Below, in pieces: positions 34,473-41,852 of a stretch of 64,000 nucleotides of DNA. The stretch spans positions 1 through 64,000 of the forward strand of contig DASYQM010000332.1 in NCBI GenBank assembly GCA_036005525.1, written 5' to 3'. Made by a program: the position numbers and the translations under genes. The first letter of the stretch is position 1; every line of letters starts with the position of its first letter. The stretch comes from UBA9676 sp036005525 (GTDB lineage Bacteria; Actinomycetota; Actinomycetes; Streptosporangiales; Streptosporangiaceae). The notes beneath the pieces were generated by a model. That model did no database searches. It saw only the letters and a list, made by a program, of their open reading frames with translations, and was not told the origin of the DNA.

Positions 34473-34636
34473 GGTGAGCGATTCCTTGGCGGGCGATGCG
34501 GGTGACTGAGACGCTCTCATCGTAGTGGCTGGTCACGGGCCGCCGCGGGCCGCGCGGCGCCATGCGGGCGCCTGGCGGCATCCGTCGCATAAGGGTGCGG
34601 CGGCGGGGTATCTTGCCGGGATCAATGGAGCCCGTG

Positions 34637-34879
34637 ATGAAGGGTGGGGACATGGTCAGCAGCCAGGACGCTGGCCCGCGCCGGGTTGATCTCGGCGAGG
34701 CGGCCAGGCAGCTGGAGCTTGCGGCACATGACGCCCGGGTTGCGTTCGACTGCGTGGGCCTCGGCGAGCTCGACCGAGCCCACACTCATGCGATCACCGC
34801 CCGCGCGGCCTCCGACGCGGCCGAGAACCTGCTCCGGGCAGCGCTCGCTGGGGACATCAGCGGTGCTGACCAGGCCTGA
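34637..34879 (+). CDS. small hypothetical protein, helical
   Basis: 80 aa, soluble, rich in Ala, Asp and Arg: 'VDLGEAARQLELAAHDARVA' then 'HTHAITARAASDAAENLLRA', predicting two or three helices. No family recognised. The ATG at 34637 follows GGAG by 7 nt; ATG 34625 and ATG 34652 are alternatives. Divergent from fumarase by 164 bp. It may be a small coiled-coil regulator, but nothing in the sequence settles that. Confidence 0.55.
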   Translation: MKGGDMVSSQDAGPRRVDLGEAARQLELAAHDARVAFDCVGLGELDRAHTHAITARAASDAAENLLRAALAGDISGADQA

Positions 34880-34935
34880 TAGACCCAGCTCTGCCTGCCT
34901 GGCCGGGCCGGGCGCACCCGCCTGATCCTGCCTGG

Positions 34936-35013
34936 ATCTGTCCAGCCACGCCGGGATTCGGCGTCTGTCCAGGGACGCCGGGATTCGGCGTCTGTCCAGC
35001 CATGCCGGATTCC
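34936..35013. repeat. 27-bp tandem repeat, about 2.8 copies
   Basis: Units begin at 34936, 34963 and 34990. The first two differ at three positions; the third is shorter and more diverged. Each holds GCCGGGATTCGGC, a small hairpin. It lies after the 80-aa ORF and before the DUF3224 operator. Confidence 0.8.
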
Positions 35014-35056
35014 ACCGGTTGATCCCGAGCCATGTTTACCACAGCGATTCCCGGAT

Positions 35057-35083
35057 AATTAGTGTGTGACTCACACATTAGTT
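35057..35083. promoter_or_regulatory. 27-bp palindrome, likely MarR operator
   Basis: Core TGTGTGA-C-TCACACA with matching flanks (AA.TA on the left, TA.TT on the right): 22 of 26 non-central positions are symmetric. It lies in an AT-rich patch 59 nt before the DUF3224 start, and the second gene of that operon is a MarR repressor. Autoregulation is the natural inference. Confidence 0.65.
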
Positions 35084-35141
35084 GCGGTGCAGGGCGATCT
35101 CCGTCGGCCCGGCGGGAGGCCCAGCCCGCAGAGGAGGATCC

Positions 35142-35546
35142 ATGACGGCTCACGCTGAAGGCACGTTCACGGTCGCATCCTGGGAGGAGGACACCTACCA
35201 GGACCTGACCGGCCAGGAGGAGAAGCTCACCAAAGCCAGGATGGGATTCCAGCTCAGCGGCGATCTCGCGGGTGACCTGGTCTCGGACACCCTCATGTAC
35301 TACCGCGAGGACGGCACGGCCGAGTACACCGGTCTGCAGCGGTTCACCGGCCAGATCGCCGGGCGGTCCGGCACCTGCGTCATGATCGCCGACGGCGGCT
35401 ACAACGGCGGCGAGGCGCGTTCCACCTGGCGGATCATCCCGGGCTCGGGCGGCGGCGACCTGGCCGGGCTGGAGGGGTCCGGTACCTCCGTGGCGGCGGC
35501 CGGGCAGCCCGGCGGCACGTACAGCCTTGACTACAAGCTCGGCTGA
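35142..35546 (+). CDS. DUF3224 domain protein
   Basis: 134 aa beta-barrel protein of the DUF3224 family: 'GTFTVASWEEDTYQDLTGQE', 'LTKARMGFQLSGDL', 'YREDGTAEYTGLQRFTGQI' and 'GRSGTCVMIADGGYNGGEAR' follow the family order. Relatives are small allene-oxide-cyclase-like barrels; the reaction is unknown. The ATG at 35142 is preceded by GAGGAGG. The MarR gene starts inside its 3' end (20-nt overlap), and a palindromic operator sits upstream, so it is probably the target of that repressor. Confidence 0.85.
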   Translation: MTAHAEGTFTVASWEEDTYQDLTGQEEKLTKARMGFQLSGDLAGDLVSDTLMYYREDGTAEYTGLQRFTGQIAGRSGTCVMIADGGYNGGEARSTWRIIPGSGGGDLAGLEGSGTSVAAAGQPGGTYSLDYKLG

Positions 35547-36216
35547 GGCGCCGGGCGGGGGACTGGACCAGGCGGCGAACCTGCTCGGCGCCCTCTCCCT
35601 GGTGATCGCCGACCGGATGGCGGACGTGAGGGCCGAGGCGGGCGGACGGCCGGAGTCGGCGGCTGCCACCCTCTCGGCGCTGCTGCACTTCCTCGACCGG
35701 CCGACCGTGGATCTGCTGCGCCAGGTGCTCGGGCTCACGTCGTCGGGCACGGTGCGGCTGGTCGACCGGCTGGCGGAGCTGGGGTACGTCCAGCGCGGCC
35801 CGGGGGGCGATGGCCGTTCCACCTCGGTGTCGCTCACCGAGGCCGGCCGTACGGCCGCGGAGCGGGTGGCTGTGGCCCGGACGGGAGTGCTCCTTGGCGC
35901 GCTCGACGGCCTGTCGCCCGCGGAGCGGGAGACGCTGCGCCGGCTCATGTCCAAGATGCTGGCCGGACTGATCCGGGGGCCAGGGGCTGTGCGCTGGATG
36001 TGCCGCCTCTGCGACACCGGCATCTGCCGTGGCACGGAGGGCGGCTGCCCGGTCGGCAACGCGGTCCGTGCTCGCTACGGCGTCCACGGCGGTGCGGACG
36101 CTCCGTCCCCTACTGCGCCCGGTCCGGCAGCAGCCGCCTCGGCCTCAGCCGTACCGGCCGCAGGTGCTGCAGCGGTGCGGCGCCAACCGAAGGCCCCACA
36201 ACCACGCCCCCGCTGA
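35527..36216 (+). CDS. MarR-family regulator with C-terminal Cys cluster
   Basis: 229 aa. Winged helix at about 30-140: 'LLRQVLGLTSSGTVRLVDRL' recognition region and wing 'GGDGRSTSVSLTEAG'. After the dimer helices comes 'WMCRLCDTGICRGTEGGCPV', four Cys in a C-x2-C-x4-C-x6-C pattern, which could bind a metal or act as a thiol switch. The last 45 residues are a low-complexity Ala/Pro tail. The TTG start at 35527 overlaps DUF3224; no better start is in frame. Likely autorepressor through the palindrome at 35057. Confidence 0.85.
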   Translation: MTTSSAEAPGGGLDQAANLLGALSLVIADRMADVRAEAGGRPESAAATLSALLHFLDRPTVDLLRQVLGLTSSGTVRLVDRLAELGYVQRGPGGDGRSTSVSLTEAGRTAAERVAVARTGVLLGALDGLSPAERETLRRLMSKMLAGLIRGPGAVRWMCRLCDTGICRGTEGGCPVGNAVRARYGVHGGADAPSPTAPGPAAAASASAVPAAGAAAVRRQPKAPQPRPR

Positions 36217-36280
36217 CCTGTTGGCATCCCAACCGCACCTCCGCCGACCGCAGGTGCTCCAGCCGTCCCCCGCCGATTCC

Positions 36281-36328
36281 GTGATCACGGGGTTGGTGTA
36301 GTCGGGTGTGCACTCAAGTCGTGATCAC
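36281..36328. repeat. 48-bp palindromic repeat, copy B
   Basis: Begins and ends with GTGATCAC and aligns without gaps to the repeat at 8239-8286 (38 of 48 identical). The arms pair less well than in copy A, so it is a diverged copy. Confidence 0.8.
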
Positions 36329-36353
36329 GACGGTTGGACAGTGGTGGCCGGGA

Positions 36354-36403
36354 CATGATCATGGGATCACTATCGTTCTAGCAGCAGTAATCTCATGATC
36401 ACG
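36354..36403. repeat. palindromic repeat, copy C
   Basis: Left arm CATGATCATGGGATCACT (36354-36371), right arm 36386-36403, 15 of 18 pairs, loop of 14 nt. Shares the TGATCATGA core with copies A and B but has a different loop. Confidence 0.7.
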
Positions 36404-36438
36404 AAGAGGGCGGATGAGCCGGAGCTGCACTGCCGTCC

Positions 36439-36468
36439 CTCTAGCAACACCAATCCCACGATCGTGAG
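36439..36468. repeat. partial palindromic repeat, copy D
   Basis: Resembles the loop and right arm of copy C (36378-36407) at 21 of 30 positions, including CTAGCA, CAATC and the self-complementary CACGATCGTG. The left arm is missing or unrecognisable. Confidence 0.55.
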
Positions 36469-36532
36469 CTGAGGCTGCTCGGCCACGTCACGATCGGGGC
36501 GCCGCCGGGGAAGAGCGGCTGGCGACGGAAGG

Positions 36533-37393
36533 TCAGCGTGCGAGGCGCGGGAGGAGCAGGGAGGCCACGGTGATGCCGGCGACGGTCGCGCCGGTGAGCA
36601 CGCCGACGTCCAGCGCCAGGTTGGTCGGCACGGCGATGAGCAACCCCCGCAGGGCGCTCACCTCGTAGGAGAGCGGGTTCACCTTGCTGATCGCCTGCAG
36701 CCAGCCCGGCAGCAGCCGCTCCGGGTAGAGCGCATTTGAGCTGAAGAACAGCGGCATGGTGATCGCCTGGCCGATGCCCATCAGCCGGTCACGCGACAAT
36801 GCCACCCCGGCGATGCTCATCGACAGGCACGAGAAGAACGCCGACCCAAGCACGACGATGACCGCAACCCCGAGCAGATTCAGCGGGTTGGTGGTCATTG
36901 CCACCCCGAGCACCGCGGACAGTACCACGATCACCGCTGCCTGGACGATGGATCGAACTCCGGCCGCGAACCCCTTGCCGGCGATGAGTGCCACCCTGGG
37001 CGTGGGCGTCACCATCAGCTTGGCCAGCACCCCGGCGTCGCGTTCCCAGATGATCTGGATCCCGTAGAAGATGGCGATGAACAGCGTGGACTGGGCGAGG
37101 ATGCCCGGCGCCAGGAAGTCCAGGTAGGGAATCCCGTTCGGCACGGCGATGGCATGGATCCTGGTGAAGGTCTCGCCGAAGATCAGCAGCCACAGCGCCG
37201 GCTGGATGGCGCGGGTGTACAGCTCGGTGCGGTCGTGGCGGATCTTGCGCAGCTCGATCCAGCAGAGGGTGACGACCCGGCTGACAAGGCGGCGGAGGCC
37301 GGCCAGGGGCGGGTCGCCGGGGAGCCCCAGCCGTCCGGGCTGAAGTGGATCAGCCGAGGCGGCGGGCGGTGCGCCGGGCACGGCGGACGTCAC
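36533..37393 (-). CDS. ABC-2 type transporter permease (DrrB-like)
   Basis: 286 aa with six helices. 'WIELRKIRHDRTELYTRAIQ' before helix 1, 'FGIQIIWERDAGVLAKLMVT'-type loop ('GIQIIWERDAGVLAKLMVTP') and 'NPLSYEVSALRGLL' near the last helix fit ABC-2 drug/polysaccharide exporters. The GTG at 37393 is set by GGGAGG 5 nt upstream and lies inside the 3' end of the ATPase gene (44-nt overlap). It forms the exporter with the ATPase at 37350. Confidence 0.9.
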   Translation of the reverse strand: MTSAVPGAPPAASADPLQPGRLGLPGDPPLAGLRRLVSRVVTLCWIELRKIRHDRTELYTRAIQPALWLLIFGETFTRIHAIAVPNGIPYLDFLAPGILAQSTLFIAIFYGIQIIWERDAGVLAKLMVTPTPRVALIAGKGFAAGVRSIVQAAVIVVLSAVLGVAMTTNPLNLLGVAVIVVLGSAFFSCLSMSIAGVALSRDRLMGIGQAITMPLFFSSNALYPERLLPGWLQAISKVNPLSYEVSALRGLLIAVPTNLALDVGVLTGATVAGITVASLLLPRLAR

Positions 37394-38315
37394 GGATGCC
37401 TCCCTGCTCGGAATCGTCGTCCAGCGTCCTGCCGGTGTAATGGCGGAACACGTCGTCAAGCGTTGCTCCCTCGCCCAGCCCGGCCTTCAGCTCACCCGAG
37501 GTGCCGGTGGCGCGGAGGGTGCCGTGGTGCATGAGCGCGACCCGGTCGCAGTACAGGTCGGCCTCTTCCATGTAGTGGGTGGTCATGAGAACGGTCGTTT
37601 GGCTGGACCGCTGGAGCCCGGCGATGAACTCCCAGACGTCGGCTCGCGCGATCGGGTCCAGCCCCACCGTCGGCTCGTCAAGCACCAGCAGCCGGGGCGC
37701 GTTGACCAGCGCCTGGGCCAGCTCGAGCCGCCGGATCATTCCACCGGAGTAGGTCTTCACCAGCCGCTGGGCCGCCTCGGCGAGGCCCATCGCCAACAGG
37801 GCCTCAGCCACCCGCCGCCTGCGCACCCGGCGGGGGACGTCGAACAGCCGAGCGAACAGTTCCACGTTCTCCCACCCGGTAAGCGAGGCGTCGGCCGACA
37901 GCAACTGCGGGACGTACCCGATCAGCCGGCGGACCCGCATCGGGTGGGCGACGGCGTCGACCCCGAACACGGTGACCGTTCCCTCATCGGGCTTCAGCAG
38001 CGTGGTCAGCATCCGGATCGTGGTCGTCTTGCCGGCTCCGTTCGGGCCGAGCAGGCCGAACGTTTCGCCGGGCGCGATCAGCAGGTCAACCTGGTCCACG
38101 GCGACGTGGGCTCCGAAACGGTAGCGGAGGCCGGCGCACCGGACGGCGTCAAGGGCGGGGGCGGGTGCGCTGCGAGGCTGGTCCGTCCTATCGGACTGCA
38201 TCGCACCGCGGGACTGCGCCGTACTGGGGGACTGGCCCGCGCTGGGGGATTGGGCCGGGCTGGGGGATTGGCCCGCGCTGGGGGACTGGGCCGCCCTGTG
38301 GGGACGCGACATCAC
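37350..38315 (-). CDS. ABC transporter ATP-binding protein (DrrA-like)
   Basis: 321 aa. A repetitive N-terminal tail (five 'QSPS'-type units of 6 residues, 18 bp each) precedes a full ABC domain: Walker A 'GPNGAGKTTTIRML' near residue 90, Q-loop 'GYVPQ', signature 'YSGGMIRRLELA', Walker B 'LLVLDEPTVGLDP', switch 'TTHYMEEAD'. The C-terminal 'LGEGATLDDVFRHYTG' is typical of DrrA drug exporters. GTG 38315 overlaps the MarR stop by 4 nt; ATG 38312 is the alternative. It powers the permease encoded next. Confidence 0.93.
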   Translation of the reverse strand: MMSRPHRAAQSPSAGQSPSPAQSPSAGQSPSTAQSRGAMQSDRTDQPRSAPAPALDAVRCAGLRYRFGAHVAVDQVDLLIAPGETFGLLGPNGAGKTTTIRMLTTLLKPDEGTVTVFGVDAVAHPMRVRRLIGYVPQLLSADASLTGWENVELFARLFDVPRRVRRRRVAEALLAMGLAEAAQRLVKTYSGGMIRRLELAQALVNAPRLLVLDEPTVGLDPIARADVWEFIAGLQRSSQTTVLMTTHYMEEADLYCDRVALMHHGTLRATGTSGELKAGLGEGATLDDVFRHYTGRTLDDDSEQGGIRDVRRARRTARRLG

Positions 38316-38785
38316 GACAGCGCCAGCCGCTCGGCCAGCCGCAGCAGTGCCGGCACCGCCTGCGACAGTGCCCGTCTGTCCTCCGGCGCTAGTTGGGCGA
38401 TCGCCTGCTGCGCCAGGTCGGCCCGCAGGTCGCGCCAGTCCGCTATCCGCTGCCGCGCCTTGCGGGTAACGCTGAGGCGGACCAAACGGGCGTCGGCCAC
38501 GGCCCGTTCCCGGGCGAGCAGGCCCTGGTCGGACAGGCGCCCCACCAGGGTGCTGACCGTGTTGGGTGCCAGCCGCAATTCCACGGCGGCCTCGGCGACC
38601 CTGATTCCCGGCCGGTCCGCAACCAGCCGCAGTAGTTCACCCTGCGCTGGCGGCAACGGCTCATGCCGCCAGGCCTTGCGTACCGTCTGCCGTGCCGTCC
38701 GCCGGACCGCGCTGATCGCCGCTAGCAGGTCCGCCGCCTCCCGGTTTGCTGAGGTCGGCGGTGCCTGTGCAGAAAGATCCTTCAC
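38312..38785 (-). CDS. MarR-family regulator of the efflux cluster
   Basis: 157 aa winged helix: 'LLRLVADRPGIRVAEAAVEL', 'RLAPNTVSTLVGRLSDQGLL', wing 'VADARLVRLSVT'. No cysteine cluster. The gene heads a minus-strand operon (MarR-ATPase-permease) with a 4-nt overlap to the ATPase, and an MFS drug transporter lies upstream on the same strand. It probably represses the exporter and is relieved by its substrate. The GTG start at 38785 may be leaderless (see promoter). Confidence 0.9.
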   Translation of the reverse strand: MKDLSAQAPPTSANREAADLLAAISAVRRTARQTVRKAWRHEPLPPAQGELLRLVADRPGIRVAEAAVELRLAPNTVSTLVGRLSDQGLLARERAVADARLVRLSVTRKARQRIADWRDLRADLAQQAIAQLAPEDRRALSQAVPALLRLAERLALS

Positions 38786-38792
38786 AGAGCTA

Positions 38793-38798
38793 ACTATA
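38793..38798 (-). promoter_or_regulatory. -10 box of the MarR-ABC operon, probably leaderless
   Basis: TATAGT on the minus strand, in an AT-rich patch (TATATAGTTAG) unlike its surroundings. The GTG start lies 7 nt after it, so transcription would begin at or next to the start codon. No good -35 box is seen. Confidence 0.45.
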
Positions 38799-38859
38799 TA
38801 CGGCGGACCGGCATCGCGTGCCGGGTACCGCTGCGCCAGCCGGGATGCGCTCCGCGCAG

Positions 38860-39023
38860 GTGTGGCCGCTGGTCCGAAACGGCCAGGTCTGGCTGCCGGT
38901 CCGAAACGGCAAGGTTCTGGCTGCTGGTCAGACCAGCCAGGTCTGGGCGCCGGTCAGAGCGGGGCCAGGGTCTGGTTGCCGGTCCGAACCGGCCAGGGCT
39001 TATTGCCGGTCAGAACATGGGGG
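38860..39023. repeat. tandem array of about six to seven ~27-bp units
   Basis: Diverged units of 23-28 bp around the core 'GCCGGTC.GAA..GGCCAG' fill the gap between the MFS stop (39030) and the MarR start. Core pieces GCCGGTCCGAAACGGC can fold into small hairpins. Possibly a transcription barrier between the two units. Confidence 0.7.
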
Positions 39024-39029
39024 CGCCGG

Positions 39030-40856
39030 TCAGGAACGGCCGGTGCTCTCCAGCGCGGCGGCGGCAGTGCCGCCGGACTCCGGGCTCGCCGCCTGCTCCT
39101 CGTGCACGAAGCGGGCGCCACGCAGCGCCGAAACGCCGGCGGCGAGCGCCAGCAGCGCCATAGCCGTGGTGAACACGATGACCAGGCCGTGGTGGAACGG
39201 CTGAGAGATCAGCTCGGGAAAGAACCGCTTCCCGGTCAGGGTGGCGACGTGGCTCGGGGGCAGGTGTGCCAGCACCCCGGTCGGGCCCAGCAGGGTCTTC
39301 ACCGGGTTGTACCCGAGGAACGCGGCGAACAGGCTGCCCACCGGCGGCAGGCCGCCGATCTGGTGCGCGATCGGTGCGGGCACTCCCTGGGCGGTTAGCC
39401 CGTGGGTCAGGGTGGTCGGCAGCGTGGAGGCCAGCCCCGCGATCATGAGCGAGAAGAACACGCCGATCGACAGGACGAACCCGGAGTTCTGGAAGGTGGC
39501 GAGCATGCCGGAGGCGGCGCCGCGCTGATGCCGCGGGACGCTGTTCATGATGGCCGCCGCGTTCGGCGCGGAGAACAGGCCCATCCCAGCGCCGGCCAGG
39601 AAGATGAGCAGCCCGAAGATCAGGTAGTGGAAGTTGGTCGGCACGAGCAGCAGCCCGCCGAACGCGGCCGCCGACACCAGCAGCCCACCGGAAGCGAAGG
39701 CGCGGGCGCCGTGTTTGTCGGACAGCCACCCGGATACCGGTCCGGAGGCGACGAAGCCAAACGTTAGCGGCAGCAGGTAGATACCCGACCAGAGCGGGGT
39801 GTCGGTGTAGTTGTAGCCGTGCAGTACCAGCCAGATGCCCTGCAGCCAGAGGATCAGCATGAATTGCAGCCCGCCGCGGGCGATGGACGCCAGCAGGGTG
39901 GCCAGGCTGCCTGCGGCGAACGCGCGGATGCGCAGCAGGTGCAGGTCGAACATGGGCTGGCTGATCCGCAGTTCGATGAAGCAGAACGCGACCAGCAGCG
40001 CGGCCCCGCCGAGAAGGCCGCTCAGCACCAGTGGACTGGTCCAGCCCATCGTGTGCCCGCCGTAGGGCTGGATGCCGTAGGTGATGCCGGCCAGGATGCC
40101 GACCAGGCCGAGCGCGAACGTGATGTTTCCCAGCCAGTCGATCCTGGCCCTGGTCCGGACCCCGATCTCCCGCAGGCTCAGATACGACCAGATCGTGCCG
40201 CCGATCCCGATCGGCACCGACACCAGGAAGACCAGCCGCCAGTCCACCGCGGCGAGCACGCCGCCCAGTATCAGCCCGATGAAGGACCCAGAGATGCCGG
40301 CCACCTGATTGATCCCCATGGCGGTGCCGCGCTGGTCGGGCGGGAACGCGTCGGTGAGGATCGCGGGGGAGTTTGCCATCAGCATGGAGCCGCCGACGGC
40401 CTGCACCACCCGCCAGATGATCAGCCACAGCGCGCCGCTGGGGCCGGTGAACGGGTCGAACGGAAGCGCGACCGCTGCGAGCCCGAAGATGGCGAAGCCC
40501 AGGTTGTACATGCGGACACGGCCGTACATGTCGCCCAGCCGTCCCAGGGTCACCACCAGGACGGCGGAGACCAGCAGGTACCCCATCAGCATCCAGAGCA
40601 GATAGCTGATGTTGCCCGGGGTCAGCGGGTTGAGGTGAATGCCGCGGAAGATCGCCGGCAGCGAGATGATCACTATGGACCCGTTGACCGTCGCGGACAG
40701 GATGCCAATTGTGGTGTTGGACAGCGCGAGCCACTTGTAGTGAGTGCCGTGCAGTCGGCCGGGGACCGTCGGCTGGCGGGTGCCCGTTCCGTCGGCGCCG
40801 GCCCTGGTGCCGCTCCTAACAGTTCCGCCGCCGGTTCCGTTAGCCGAGTCGCCCAC
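39030..40856 (-). CDS. DHA2-type MFS drug-efflux transporter
   Basis: 608 aa, 14 helices. Motif A 'GRLGDMYGRVRMYNLG' lies between helices 2 and 3; motif C-like 'GGSMLMANSPAILTDAFPPD' and 'GISGSFIGLILGGVL' mark helix 5. A long extracytoplasmic loop near residues 460-540 precedes the last helix. A proton-driven multidrug exporter is expected. The GTG at 40856 follows TGCCAG without a strong ribosome site. Downstream, across a tandem repeat, is the MarR-ABC operon, so it may share that regulator. Confidence 0.9.
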   Translation of the reverse strand: MGDSANGTGGGTVRSGTRAGADGTGTRQPTVPGRLHGTHYKWLALSNTTIGILSATVNGSIVIISLPAIFRGIHLNPLTPGNISYLLWMLMGYLLVSAVLVVTLGRLGDMYGRVRMYNLGFAIFGLAAVALPFDPFTGPSGALWLIIWRVVQAVGGSMLMANSPAILTDAFPPDQRGTAMGINQVAGISGSFIGLILGGVLAAVDWRLVFLVSVPIGIGGTIWSYLSLREIGVRTRARIDWLGNITFALGLVGILAGITYGIQPYGGHTMGWTSPLVLSGLLGGAALLVAFCFIELRISQPMFDLHLLRIRAFAAGSLATLLASIARGGLQFMLILWLQGIWLVLHGYNYTDTPLWSGIYLLPLTFGFVASGPVSGWLSDKHGARAFASGGLLVSAAAFGGLLLVPTNFHYLIFGLLIFLAGAGMGLFSAPNAAAIMNSVPRHQRGAASGMLATFQNSGFVLSIGVFFSLMIAGLASTLPTTLTHGLTAQGVPAPIAHQIGGLPPVGSLFAAFLGYNPVKTLLGPTGVLAHLPPSHVATLTGKRFFPELISQPFHHGLVIVFTTAMALLALAAGVSALRGARFVHEEQAASPESGGTAAAALESTGRS

Positions 40857-41246
40857 CTGGCAGTCTTCCCATCGCCCGCGTTGATACTTGTTATCAGCAA
40901 ACTAACAGAGGAACTGGGCTGCTGCACAATGCTCGTGCGCCCCGCTCCCGCCCGTCGGTGCCGCCCTATGCGGGTCCCGGATTCTCGCTGGTCGCTGGCA
41001 CTCCCGGCCGCTCCCGGCCGCTCTGGGCCGGGCTCACTTGGCCACATGACCCACCGGCGCCCCGGCCCTTCGCCGCTCCCGCGTTCCGCCTGCGAGGGCC
41101 ACCCCGAGTCTGGGCCCAGCGTGCCGGAATGCGCTGGGCCGTGAGATGGCGATGCCCGTGGTGCCTGGCTGGCTCGCGGCCACCGTGACAACGGAGCGCC
41201 GGCAATGGTGACGGGCCTGGTCAAGGCCGGATATTTTCTTGAGGTG
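40857..41246. other. 390-bp divergent intergenic region
   Basis: No gene seen. It holds the promoter side of the MFS gene, with the only AT-rich patch at 40880-40912 (see 40882-40896), and the unseen promoter of the DUF1707 gene. The 'CCCGGCCGCT' stretch near 41010 is a short direct repeat without evident meaning. Confidence 0.4.
40882..40896. promoter_or_regulatory. TGATA-N5-TATCA operator-like site upstream of the MFS gene
   Basis: A 15-bp inverted repeat with 5-bp arms in the AT-rich patch 26-40 nt upstream of the MFS start. The position suits a repressor site; the regulator is unknown. Confidence 0.35.
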
Positions 41247-41849
41247 ATGTCTCGGCCACAGCCTCGCGACCTGCGCGCGTCCGATGCCGACCGCGAACGC
41301 GTGGTGGCCGTCCTCGCGGAGGCTGCGGCCGACGGGCGGCTCACCCTCGATGAGCACACCGAACGGGTGCACCGTGCCTACCGTGCCCGCACCCTGGGTG
41401 AGCTTGCCAGGCTGACCGAGGACCTGGCCGCGCCGTCGGCGCAGCCGCTGCGGCTGGACGGGACCCGCTCGGTCGCCGCGTTCTTCACGACCCAGCGGCG
41501 GGAGGGGCGCTGGGTGATGCCGGACCGGCTGGTGGTCACCGCTGTCGGCGGCCACATCGTGCTCGACCTGCGTGAGGCGCTGCTGCAGGGGCTGCACACC
41601 ATCGTTCACGCCACCTTGATCGGCGGGCAGTTGCACCTGCTCGTACCCGAGGGCGTCCAGGTGTCCGTCGTGGGCGCGCGCCAGCCGGGCAGAGCCGGAT
41701 CGGACCTAGAGCCTCGCCCCGTCGCGGCGGGCGCGCCCGGCTCACCAGTGGTCGAGGTGCGTGCGTTTACCGTGGCCGGGCGGGTGCGGGTACACAAGCC
41801 ACGCCCGGTCGGCCGCTGGCTGGGCTGGTCCCGTCGGCGTAGCCGCTGA
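41247..41849 (+). CDS. DUF1707 / LiaF-like C-terminal domain protein
   Basis: 200 aa. N-terminal DUF1707: 'LRASDADRERVVAVLAEAAA' then 'DGRLTLDEHTERVHRAYRAR', 'TLGELARLTEDL'. The C-terminal half is a beta-helix like the cell-wall-active antibiotic response domain: 'GGHIVLDLREALL', 'ATLIGGQLHLLVPEGVQVSV'. No membrane helix, so probably cytoplasmic or peripheral. GTG 41244 or ATG 41247 can start it, after TTGAGG. Convergent with the next gene, 3 nt between stops. Confidence 0.8.
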   Translation: MSRPQPRDLRASDADRERVVAVLAEAAADGRLTLDEHTERVHRAYRARTLGELARLTEDLAAPSAQPLRLDGTRSVAAFFTTQRREGRWVMPDRLVVTAVGGHIVLDLREALLQGLHTIVHATLIGGQLHLLVPEGVQVSVVGARQPGRAGSDLEPRPVAAGAPGSPVVEVRAFTVAGRVRVHKPRPVGRWLGWSRRRSR

Positions 41850-41852
41850 CCC

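Larger units (their letters stand above)
36217..36532. other. 316-bp gene-free region packed with GTGATCA palindromes
   Basis: No gene. Three related elements lie in a row (36281-36328, 36354-36403, 36439-36468). Transcripts from the plus-strand MarR gene and the minus-strand ABC permease converge here, so the palindromes may also act as a bidirectional terminator. Confidence 0.6.

Noticed and set aside
34857..36059. A 400-codon minus-strand frame across the DUF3224 and MarR genes, with a repeated 'GQTPNPGV' segment
   Set aside because: The repeat in the translation simply reflects the 27-bp DNA repeat, and the rest is the shadow of two recognised genes.
38860..39023. CRISPR array
   Set aside because: Units of about 27 bp are contiguous and diverged, with no unique spacers and no cas genes; it is a tandem repeat. 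The same holds for 34936-35013.
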